Positions 1 through 5,227 of a DNA stretch of 7,206 nt are shown here, piece by piece (position 1 is the first letter of the stretch; each line of letters starts with the position of its first letter). Location of the stretch: the NCBI GenBank assembly GCA_034211115.1, contig JAXHTH010000346.1, forward strand, positions 1 to 7,206, in the 5' to 3' direction. Below the pieces are notes generated by a model. That model was not told where the DNA came from and made no database searches. It was given only the letters and a program-made list of their open reading frames with translations. Source of the DNA: JAXHTH01 sp034211115. Lineage in GTDB: Bacteria > Planctomycetota > Phycisphaerae > Phycisphaerales > SM1A02. The translations under genes were made by a program, and so were the position numbers.

Positions 1-375
1 GTCGATGAGGATCCGGCGAATCCGAACATCGTCAAGGTCGTGGTGGATCGACGGGGACGGGCGCTGTATTTCAGTCGGGCGCTGATCCCGTTTGCGCGGG
101 GGGAAGGGCGAACGGGAGCGGGCGCGACGGCGCAGGCGGCGGGGGCGCCGCTGAAGCACGTGGGAATGTACGTCTATCGCCGGGCCTTTCTCGATGAGTA
201 TGTACAGTTGGAGCCGACGCCGCTCGAGCAGGTCGAGCGCCTCGAGCAGCTTCGCATCCTCGAGCACGGCGATCCGATCGCCGTCGCGATCGGCGCCGCG
301 CACCATCACGGCATCGACACGCCCGAGCAGTACGAGGCGTTTGTGCAGCGCTGCGCCGCGGGCGCGGGATCATGA
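1..375 (+). CDS. kdsB: 3-deoxy-manno-octulosonate cytidylyltransferase (CMP-Kdo synthetase), C-terminal part
   Basis: KdsB activates Kdo with CTP to give CMP-Kdo and pyrophosphate in the cytoplasm; CMP-Kdo is the donor for the Kdo sugars of lipopolysaccharide inner core. The reading frame is open from base 1, so the N-terminal half with the nucleotide-binding motif lies outside the window. The visible 124 residues carry family motifs in the right order: 'NPNIVKVVVD' (residues 7-16), 'ALYFSRALIPF' (21-31), 'HVGMYVYRRAFL' (53-64), 'PLEQVERLEQLRILEHG' (74-90) and 'GIDTPEQYE' (104-112). E. coli KdsB is about 248 residues, so about half is present. The loop before the HVG motif (about residues 32-50) is of normal length but is mostly Gly and Ala, and the usual Arg-Asp pair after 'IP' is not obvious. 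The stop is TGA at 373-375. The next gene is convergent, so kdsB is the last gene of its transcription unit. Assignment is confident; only the missing half is unseen. Confidence 0.93.
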   Translation, partial: VDEDPANPNIVKVVVDRRGRALYFSRALIPFARGEGRTGAGATAQAAGAPLKHVGMYVYRRAFLDEYVQLEPTPLEQVERLEQLRILEHGDPIAVAIGAAHHHGIDTPEQYEAFVQRCAAGAGS

Positions 376-397
376 GCGCAGACCTCGGCGCGGATCG

Positions 398-411
398 TCC
401 CCGGGAGGGGA
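398..411 (+). terminator. Small GC hairpin after kdsB, possible weak terminator
   Basis: TCCCC at 398-402 pairs perfectly with GGGGA at 407-411 around the loop GGGA, which fits the stable GNRA tetraloop class. It lies 22 bases after the kdsB stop. No T-run follows, only CTTTG about ten bases later, so it is not a classical intrinsic terminator. It could be a weak terminator or a 3'-end stabiliser in a high-GC genome. The five-pair stem could also arise by chance. Confidence 0.25.
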
Positions 412-440
412 ATCCCAAGGCTTTGATTCGCAGCTCACGT

Positions 441-482
441 CTCAAGACTCAAGACTCAAGACTCGAGACCCGAGACTCACGA
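441..482. repeat. Six-copy imperfect 7-bp tandem repeat (CTCAAGA)
   Basis: Three perfect copies of CTCAAGA (441-447, 448-454, 455-461) are followed by decaying copies CTCGAGA (462-468), CCCGAGA (469-475) and CTCACGA (476-482). The array fills the end of the convergent gap and contains the stop codon and last serine codon of the minus-strand dockerin gene. On the minus strand every CTCAAGA copy contributes a TGA. Because seven is not a multiple of three, successive copies place TGA in different frames: positions 479-477, 458-456, 451-449 and 444-442 together close all three minus-strand frames. The cleanest copies lie outside the coding region and the degenerate ones lie near or in it. A slippage-generated simple repeat is the likeliest origin; a functional role is not shown. 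Confidence 0.8.
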
Positions 483-2174
483 CGCCTCACCCCAGTGGCT
501 CAGCAGGATGAGCAGATCGGCGGTGTTGACGACGTCGTCGCCATCGAAGTCCGCCGGGCAGTCCTCCGGCGGGTCCGGGCACGGACCCCACGAGGCGAGC
601 AGCAGGAGAAGGTCCGCGGTATCGACGATCCCGTCGCCGTTCACATCACCGGGAATCCCGTCGAGGTTGACGATGACAAACGGCGCGGGCGTCACCCCCA
701 CCGTCGGCGGCTCCGTGCTCAGCGTCAACCGAACATGACACTCGTCTGATGAAGGCAGGTCGGCCGGCGCGTGCCATTGATACCGCCCGTTGTCCGGCAC
801 GCTGCTGGCGACCATCTCGAACGGCCCGTCGGGGCCGCTCACGGACAGCTCGATCGCCATCGTCGGCTGCGGCGAGCCGGCGGGAACGGCGGCGGACCAG
901 TCGATGAAGCACACCGAGCCGGCGATGATCGTCTCTCCGCCCCGCGGCCGGCGGGGATGGATCAACGGCTCCGCCGGGGCGGACGCTTCCTTCCACAGGT
1001 GAGGCGTGTTCGTCCCGCCCGTCCACCAATCGCAGTCTTCCTCGACGATATACGCGAGGTCGGGATAGCCGTTGTGATCGACATCCGTTCCCGCGCGGAG
1101 GGCGGCATAATCGCACGGATCCAGCGCGTGGGGAATGGTCGCCATGAGCTGCCACTTGCCGGCGCCGTCGCCGGCGTAGATGCGCGTGTGCGGCTCGCTG
1201 AGCGCGATGACGTCGCCGTGTCCATCCAGGTTCATATCCGCGATCCCGGTGAGCGCGACATCGCCGATCGCACTCAGGGAACCGGAGAGATCCACCCATT
1301 CACCCGGCGCGGTCCAGGTGAACACGGCGACGCCGGTGTTCGTGCAGAAGGCGAGATCATCGCGCCCGTCGCCGTTCACATCGCCGAGCGATGTGCCGGT
1401 GCGCCAGGGCCCGAAGGGGAGATCGCCGTCGGCGGGGGTGAAGCCGCCTTCGCCGTCGCCGAGGCGGACGGTCCCCCCATCGTGTCCCGCGGCGTAATCG
1501 GGATGCCCGTCCCCGTTCAGGTCGCCGAACGCGAACTCGAGGCTCGAGTTGCCGCCGGGCGCGGCGAACGCCTGCGTCCAGGAGCCGTCGCCGTTGTTGC
1601 GGTAGATGCGCACGCCGTTGCCGCTGCCGAAGCTGATGGAGCCGAGGTCGAGATCGCCGTCATGATCGACGTCGGCGAAGTCGCATCCGAACATGCCCCA
1701 GGTCTCGCCGTTGGTGGCGAGCCCGTCATCCCAGGCGGACCAGAGCTGTCCGGTGCCGTCGCCGAGGGCGACCTCGAGGATCTGGTCGCCGAGATCGTTG
1801 CTGCTCCAGTCGTGGTGGATGCCGTATCCGACATCCATCAGGTTGTCGTTGTTGGCATCCCCCAGGGCGAGTCCGCCGTAGCCGAAGTTACCGTACTGGA
1901 AGAGCGACCAGGCGCCGTCGCCGTCACCGAACCAGACCATGACGCCGTGCTCGTCGGTGTTGACGAACGGGCTGCCGTGGTCGCCGACGCAGACGAGGTC
2001 GACGTGCCCGTCGCCGTCGACGTCGCCGAACTCGAGCTCGGTGCCGCCGGCCTCCATGCCCGGCTGATCGAGCCCGGCGGAGGACTCGACATAGGTGGGC
2101 GGATCGGCCGCGGCGGGTATGCTCGAAAGAAGAAAAGAGAGGGCGCCGATGAGCCGGGTTTTCGCACTTCGCAT
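477..2174 (-). CDS. Secreted FG-GAP/VCBS-repeat beta-propeller protein with C-terminal dockerin type I module
   Basis: This 565-residue protein starts with a Sec-type signal peptide: Arg and Lys at residues 2-7, a hydrophobic core around 8-20 and a probable cleavage site near 'AAADPP' (21-26). Seven FG-GAP/VCBS calcium-binding motifs follow, near residues 50-60, 105-115, 167-177, 217-227, 264-274, 312-322 and 363-373, for example 'GDVDGDGHVDL' and 'GDLNGDGHPDY'. Their spacing of 47-62 residues suggests one complete seven-bladed propeller. Residues 404-502 look like an all-beta domain of the Kre9/KNH type ('GGETIIAGSVCFIDW', 'GRYQWHAP'). Residues 509-562 form a dockerin with two calcium loops; Asp/Asn ligands are 510, 512, 514, 518, 521 and 542, 544, 546, 550, 553. 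In the second loop the usual turn glycine is Asp547. The family role is extracellular binding or adhesion; no catalytic domain is visible and the ligand is unknown. The ATG at 2174 is supported by the signal peptide and a good ribosome binding site. The gene is divergent from queA and convergent with kdsB, so it is probably transcribed alone. Domain assignments are by motif reading only. Confidence 0.9.
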   Translation of the reverse strand: MRSAKTRLIGALSFLLSSIPAAADPPTYVESSAGLDQPGMEAGGTELEFGDVDGDGHVDLVCVGDHGSPFVNTDEHGVMVWFGDGDGAWSLFQYGNFGYGGLALGDANNDNLMDVGYGIHHDWSSNDLGDQILEVALGDGTGQLWSAWDDGLATNGETWGMFGCDFADVDHDGDLDLGSISFGSGNGVRIYRNNGDGSWTQAFAAPGGNSSLEFAFGDLNGDGHPDYAAGHDGGTVRLGDGEGGFTPADGDLPFGPWRTGTSLGDVNGDGRDDLAFCTNTGVAVFTWTAPGEWVDLSGSLSAIGDVALTGIADMNLDGHGDVIALSEPHTRIYAGDGAGKWQLMATIPHALDPCDYAALRAGTDVDHNGYPDLAYIVEEDCDWWTGGTNTPHLWKEASAPAEPLIHPRRPRGGETIIAGSVCFIDWSAAVPAGSPQPTMAIELSVSGPDGPFEMVASSVPDNGRYQWHAPADLPSSDECHVRLTLSTEPPTVGVTPAPFVIVNLDGIPGDVNGDGIVDTADLLLLLASWGPCPDPPEDCPADFDGDDVVNTADLLILLSHWGEAS

Positions 2175-2181
2175 GGTCCTG

Positions 2182-2188
2182 TTCCTCC
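2182..2188 (-). promoter_or_regulatory. Ribosome binding site of the dockerin gene
   Basis: On the minus strand this reads GGAGGAA and ends seven bases before the ATG at 2174. It is a strong Shine-Dalgarno at normal spacing, and it decides this start, which also gives a well-formed signal peptide. Confidence 0.8.
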
Positions 2189-2227
2189 GCCGGGCGGTTC
2201 GTCGCGGGCCCGCGCCGCCTCGGCTCC

Positions 2228-2256
2228 AGCCTACGCCGACCCGCGCGCCTGCACAA
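2228..2256 (-). promoter_or_regulatory. Weak candidate sigma70-type promoter for the dockerin gene
   Basis: On the minus strand TTGTGC (2256-2251) and TAGGCT (2233-2228) are separated by exactly 17 bases and would give a leader of about 45 bases. Each hexamer matches the consensus at only about three of six positions. It lies beside the least GC-rich patch of the divergent gap (2252-2277), which also holds the 11-bp palindrome AAGAACTTCTT (2255-2265). This is a guess from spacing and position. Confidence 0.22.
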
Positions 2257-2322
2257 GAACTTCTTCAGGAAACAACGGACGCCGGACGGGCCGCCCGCGT
2301 GGCCCGACCGCGGCGAGGCCGC

Positions 2323-2328
2323 TATCTT
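2323..2328 (+). promoter_or_regulatory. Weak candidate -10 element upstream of queA
   Basis: TATCTT stands out in a very GC-rich stretch, 63 bases upstream of the queA ATG, in the divergent gap where a queA promoter is expected. No convincing -35 element is seen 16-18 bases upstream. The hexamer is also the loop of a five-pair inverted repeat, CCGCT (2319-2323) with AGCGG (2331-2335), which may be coincidence. Confidence 0.2.
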
Positions 2329-2391
2329 TGAGCGGATCAGTCACCTCGGTTCGGCCACGCGGACACGAGACGACCCCGACGGATTCCGTGC

Positions 2392-3540
2392 ATGACCGGC
2401 GCAGATCGCTCACCCTCGACAACCGGGTCATCATCGCTGCCCACCGCGGCGCTGGACTACGACTTGCCGCAGCACCTGATCGCGATGCGCCCCGCGGAGC
2501 CGCGCGACAGCGCGCGGCTGCTCGTCGTCCGCCGATCCGGTGACTCGATCGAGCATCGCGTCGTCCGCGATCTTCCCGAGTACCTCGCCGCCGACGATTT
2601 GCTGGTGTTCAACGACACCGCGGTCGCCCCCGCGCGGCTCTTCGCGCGGCGAGAGGAGACGGGCGGTCGGCTCGAGGGGTTGTTTCTGGAAGAGATCGAG
2701 AAGGGGCGGTGGCGGATCATGCTCAAGCCCGCGCGCCGCCTGAAACCCGGCCATCGCCTCGAACTGACCACACTCGAGGGTGCGGCGGGCGAGTGGGCCC
2801 TCGAACTGGAAGCGAATGAGGGCGGCGAGTGGATCGCGCGCCTCGATCCGCCGCGGCCGGCGGAAATCGTGCTAAACGAGCTCGGCGGCACGCCGCTGCC
2901 GCCCTACATCATCCGCGCCCGCCGCGCCGGTGCGAAGCGGTTCGACGATGCCGACGATCGGCGGTGGTATCAGACGGTGTACGCGGATCCGGGGCGGCGC
3001 GGCTCGGTCGCGGCCCCCACGGCGGGGCTGCATTTCACGCCCGCGCTGCTGAAGGCGATCGACAAGAGAGGCGTGCAGCGGCGGCACGTCACGCTCCACG
3101 TCGGACCCGGCACGTTCAAGCCCATCTCCGCCGACACCGTCGGCGAGCACGACATGCATGCGGAATGGTACGAAGCGCCGCGGGGAACGATCGCGGCACT
3201 GCGCGCGGCGAAGGAACGCCGTGCGGTCGGCCCCGCGCCGACCCCCCGCGTCCTCGCCGTCGGCACCTCGACCGTCCGCACGCTCGAGTCGCTGCCCGAT
3301 CCGCTGCCGCCGGCCTCCGACGCATCGATCACGGGCGAGACGGAGCTGCTCATCGCCCCGCCGTACCCGTTTCGCTACGTCGACGGCATGCTGACGAACT
3401 TCCATCTGCCGCGCTCGACGCTGCTGGCCCTGGTGGCGTCGATGATCGGCCTCGATCGCGTGCTGGCCGTCTACCGGGAGGCCGTCAAGCGCGAGTACCG
3501 GTTCTACAGCTACGGCGATGCGATGCTCATCCTGCCGTGA
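2392..3540 (+). CDS. queA: S-adenosylmethionine:tRNA ribosyltransferase-isomerase
   Basis: QueA transfers and isomerises the ribosyl part of S-adenosylmethionine onto 7-aminomethyl-7-deazaguanine in the wobble position of GUN tRNAs, making epoxyqueuosine, the penultimate step of queuosine synthesis. It acts in the cytoplasm. The 382-residue product has the family motifs along its whole length: 'LDYDLPQHLIA' (21-31), 'RDSARLLV' (38-45), 'LVFNDTAVAPARL' (71-83), 'LGGTPLPPYI' (164-173), 'YQTVYADPGRRGSVAAPTAG' (193-212), 'HVTLHVGPGTFKPI' (232-245), 'GTSTVRTLES' (291-300) and 'TNFHLPRSTLLALVAS' (335-350). E. coli QueA is 356 residues; the excess is partly a Ser/Thr-rich tail of about 20 residues before the conserved start. 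The ATG at 2392 is the only in-frame ATG before the first motif, but no Shine-Dalgarno precedes it, so the exact start is less certain than the function. It is the first of four plus-strand genes. tgt, its usual pathway partner, is not in the window. Confidence 0.97.
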   Translation: MTGADRSPSTTGSSSLPTAALDYDLPQHLIAMRPAEPRDSARLLVVRRSGDSIEHRVVRDLPEYLAADDLLVFNDTAVAPARLFARREETGGRLEGLFLEEIEKGRWRIMLKPARRLKPGHRLELTTLEGAAGEWALELEANEGGEWIARLDPPRPAEIVLNELGGTPLPPYIIRARRAGAKRFDDADDRRWYQTVYADPGRRGSVAAPTAGLHFTPALLKAIDKRGVQRRHVTLHVGPGTFKPISADTVGEHDMHAEWYEAPRGTIAALRAAKERRAVGPAPTPRVLAVGTSTVRTLESLPDPLPPASDASITGETELLIAPPYPFRYVDGMLTNFHLPRSTLLALVASMIGLDRVLAVYREAVKREYRFYSYGDAMLILP

Positions 3541-3565
3541 GGCGGCGTGATCGCGTCCCGCCCGA

Positions 3566-3571
3566 TACACT
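3566..3571 (+). promoter_or_regulatory. Candidate -10 element very close to the rsmG start
   Basis: TACACT fits the -10 consensus at four of six positions and sits in the 40-base gap between queA and rsmG. Transcription from it would begin about at 3577-3579, almost at the rsmG ATG (3581), giving a leaderless or nearly leaderless message. That would fit the lack of any Shine-Dalgarno before rsmG. No clear -35 element is seen. Confidence 0.25.
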
Positions 3572-3580
3572 GTGAATCAC

Positions 3581-4381
3581 ATGGCTGATGCGATCGAGCC
3601 AATTCGGCCGCCGCAGATGTTCATCGAGCATATCCGCGCGCTGGAGATCGTCTTCGACGAAGGCGATCTCGATCGGCTCGGCCGGTATCTGGCCCTGCTG
3701 CTGGAGGCCAATCGGCAGTTCAACCTCACCGCAGTGAAGGACCCGGATGAAGCGTGGATGAAGCACATCCACGATTCGCTCACGCTGCTGCCGTTCATCG
3801 TTACCGCCGAAGCGCGGACGATGATCGACATCGGCTCGGGGGGCGGGCTGCCCGGTCTCGTGCTGGCGATCGTCCTGCCCCGGATGCAGGTGACGCTGCT
3901 GGAGGCGACGGGGAAGAAGGCGCGGTTCCTTCAGCAGACCGCCGATGCGCTGGAACTGGCGAACGTGTCCGTGATCAACGACCGCGCGGAGACGATCGGC
4001 CGCGATCGCGCGCATCACCGCGAGGCGTACGATCTCGCCGCCGCGCGGGCGGTCGGCCGGTTGCCGGTTCTCGTCGAGCTTGCCGTCCCGCTCGTGAGGA
4101 TCGGCGGCCACGTGCTTGCGATCAAGGGCGAAAGGGCCGCGGAAGAGATCGCCGAGGCGAGGGAAGCGCTGTATCGCCTGCACAGTCATGTTCTCGACAC
4201 GCATCGAACGGAGACGGGGACGATCGTCATCATCGGGAAGCAGCGTCGCACGCCGAAGCTCTACCCGCGGCGGGCCGGCGAGCCCGCCCGCGCCCCGCTG
4301 GGCGGGACACGCGCCACCACAGGCAATCCGAACGCGGAGGACACCGATGCCGATCACCATCCGGCGCATGGAGGAACGTGA
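3581..4381 (+). CDS. rsmG: 16S rRNA (guanine-527-N7)-methyltransferase
   Basis: RsmG (GidB) uses S-adenosylmethionine to methylate N7 of G527 in 16S rRNA; in other bacteria its loss gives low-level streptomycin resistance. The 266-residue product shows 'NRQFNLTAV' (44-52), 'HIHDSL' (62-67), the SAM-binding motif 'MIDIGSGGGLPGL' (81-93), 'LLEATGKKARFL' (106-117), 'ARAVGRLPVLVEL' (155-167), 'IKG' (181-183) and the typical tail 'YPRRAGEPARAPL' (228-240). E. coli RsmG is 207 residues. The protein continues 26 residues past the usual end, and this tail (4301-4378) runs into the next gene, overlapping it by 35 bases. Starts at GTG 3572 and ATG 3617 are also in frame; ATG 3581 is chosen because it is the first ATG. 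None has a Shine-Dalgarno. The gap to queA is 40 bases, so co-transcription is likely, with a possible extra promoter in the gap. Function is confident; the start is moderate. Confidence 0.95.
   Translation: MADAIEPIRPPQMFIEHIRALEIVFDEGDLDRLGRYLALLLEANRQFNLTAVKDPDEAWMKHIHDSLTLLPFIVTAEARTMIDIGSGGGLPGLVLAIVLPRMQVTLLEATGKKARFLQQTADALELANVSVINDRAETIGRDRAHHREAYDLAAARAVGRLPVLVELAVPLVRIGGHVLAIKGERAAEEIAEAREALYRLHSHVLDTHRTETGTIVIIGKQRRTPKLYPRRAGEPARAPLGGTRATTGNPNAEDTDADHHPAHGGT
4336..4340 (+). promoter_or_regulatory. Ribosome binding site of the GNAT gene, inside rsmG
   Basis: GGAGG ends six bases before the ATG at 4347. It fixes that start for the acetyltransferase, although the frame is open further upstream. 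It lies within the last codons of rsmG, so ribosomes finishing rsmG pass over it, which suggests translational coupling. Confidence 0.8.
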
Positions 4382-5198
4382 CATCGACTTCGCCCTCGAG
4401 CAGACGGCCCGCGAAGGGTGGGACATCCCCGTCGGCGGGTTCGAGATGCACCTGCGGGATGATCCCGAGGGATGCTTCATCGCCGAGCGCGACGGCGATC
4501 GCGTCGCGATGATCACATCGACGCGTTACGCCGATCTCGCCTTCATCGGCAACCTGATCGTCGAGCCGTCCTCGCGCCGGCAGGGGATCGGCGAAATGCT
4601 CATGCGGCGCGCGATGGACTGCCTGTGGGAACAGGGCATCTCGCGCCTCGCGCTGGAGGCCGATCCGCCCGGCGTGAAGCTGTATCGGAAACTCGGCTTC
4701 ACGGACGCGTTCGAATCGCTGCGCTTCGAGGCGCTGCGCCCGGCCCGGCCGGCGGCGAGCGGAGTCGAGGATGTCCAGCCGCTGACCGGGCCGGATCTGG
4801 CGACGATCGCCCGCTTCGATGCGCGACACTTCGGAAGTGATCGATCACCGCTGCTCGCCGCGCTCCTTGACCGCGCGCCGGCCGCGTTCCGGACGCCGTG
4901 CGACGGCGAGGTGAGCGGGTACGTCCTCACGCAGACGCTGGAGGACGGCGTGCGGATCGGGCCCGCGGTCGCCGTCGATCGGCGGGCGTCGACGGCGCTG
5001 CTCGAAGCCGTTCTCGCTTACCTCAACGCGCCGCGATTCACCGCGGGGCTGCCCGAATCCAATCAGGCGGGGGTGCTCCTGCTCCGGGCCCGCGGGTTCG
5101 AGCCCAAACCGTCCTGCCGGCGCATGGTGCACGGGCCGGAGCGGTATCATGGCAATCCCCGGCACGTCCTGGCCGTCGCCGGAGGCGATCGCGGCTGA
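4347..5198 (+). CDS. Two-domain GNAT-family N-acetyltransferase (YitH-like architecture)
   Basis: GNAT enzymes move an acetyl group from acetyl-CoA to an amine; the substrate here cannot be read from sequence. The 283-residue product has an N-terminal GNAT fold at about 1-130: 'ITIRRMEERDIDFAL' at 3-17, the acetyl-CoA pyrophosphate-binding motif A 'VEPSSRRQGIGEMLM' (72-86, with R78-Q-G-I-G), and motif B 'ALEADPPGVKLYRKLGF' (102-118). A second domain at about 140-283 has 'FGSDRSPLLAALL' (162-174), 'GPAVAV' (205-210) and the end 'GFEPKPSCRRMVHG' (250-263). This length and layout resemble the YitH-type GNATs with a C-terminal Acetyltransf_18-like domain; that subfamily call is from memory of the architecture. 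The ATG at 4347 begins the conserved beta strand and has GGAGG six bases upstream; longer in-frame starts, such as 4116, lie inside rsmG and add no GNAT sequence. It overlaps rsmG by 35 bases and is 29 bases from the reductase gene, so it is probably mid-operon. Confidence 0.9.
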   Translation: MPITIRRMEERDIDFALEQTAREGWDIPVGGFEMHLRDDPEGCFIAERDGDRVAMITSTRYADLAFIGNLIVEPSSRRQGIGEMLMRRAMDCLWEQGISRLALEADPPGVKLYRKLGFTDAFESLRFEALRPARPAASGVEDVQPLTGPDLATIARFDARHFGSDRSPLLAALLDRAPAAFRTPCDGEVSGYVLTQTLEDGVRIGPAVAVDRRASTALLEAVLAYLNAPRFTAGLPESNQAGVLLLRARGFEPKPSCRRMVHGPERYHGNPRHVLAVAGGDRG

Positions 5199-5213
5199 GC
5201 GGTCGCCGAGGAA

Positions 5214-5221
5214 AGAGGAGG
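5214..5221 (+). promoter_or_regulatory. Ribosome binding site of the aldo/keto reductase gene
   Basis: AGAGGAGG ends six bases before the ATG at 5228. It is the strongest Shine-Dalgarno in the window, and it decides the start against longer in-frame possibilities that lie inside the upstream acetyltransferase gene. Confidence 0.85.
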
Positions 5222-5227
5222 ATCATC

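Noticed and set aside
223..266. Three CTCGAGCA sites exactly 18 bases apart (223, 241, 259)
   Set aside because: They encode the conserved KdsB segment LEQ-LEQ-LEH at six-residue spacing, so the periodicity follows from the protein and codon choice rather than from a DNA-level site array.
441..482. CRISPR array
   Set aside because: The units are seven bases with no spacers, so this is a simple tandem repeat.
372..749. Plus-strand frame with ATG overlapping the kdsB stop (ATGA)
   Set aside because: The start position looks like a coupled gene, but there is no Shine-Dalgarno, the product is low in recognisable sequence and nearly all of it is antisense to the dockerin module.
2319..2335. CCGCT/AGCGG inverted repeat before queA as a terminator or riboswitch
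   Set aside because: The stem has only five pairs, there is no T-run, and the roughly 60-base leader shows no recognisable preQ1 or other riboswitch core.
771..2543. 590-residue open frame on the plus strand opposite the dockerin gene
   Set aside because: It is antisense to a gene with signal peptide, seven calcium motifs and a dockerin, and its Val/Ala/Glu/Asp-rich translation mirrors those repeats. It also runs into queA. High GC makes such long shadow frames common.
4116..4346. In-frame upstream extension of the GNAT gene
   Set aside because: It lies inside rsmG and adds Arg/Ser-rich sequence. The conserved GNAT strand and GGAGG support the ATG at 4347.
3527..4516. 329-residue minus-strand frame across rsmG and the GNAT start
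   Set aside because: It is the antisense of two clearly recognised genes and has an Arg-rich shadow composition.
4898..5227. In-frame upstream extension of the reductase gene
   Set aside because: It lies inside the acetyltransferase gene, gives Arg-rich non-family sequence, and the strong ribosome binding site plus Tat motif fix the start at 5228.
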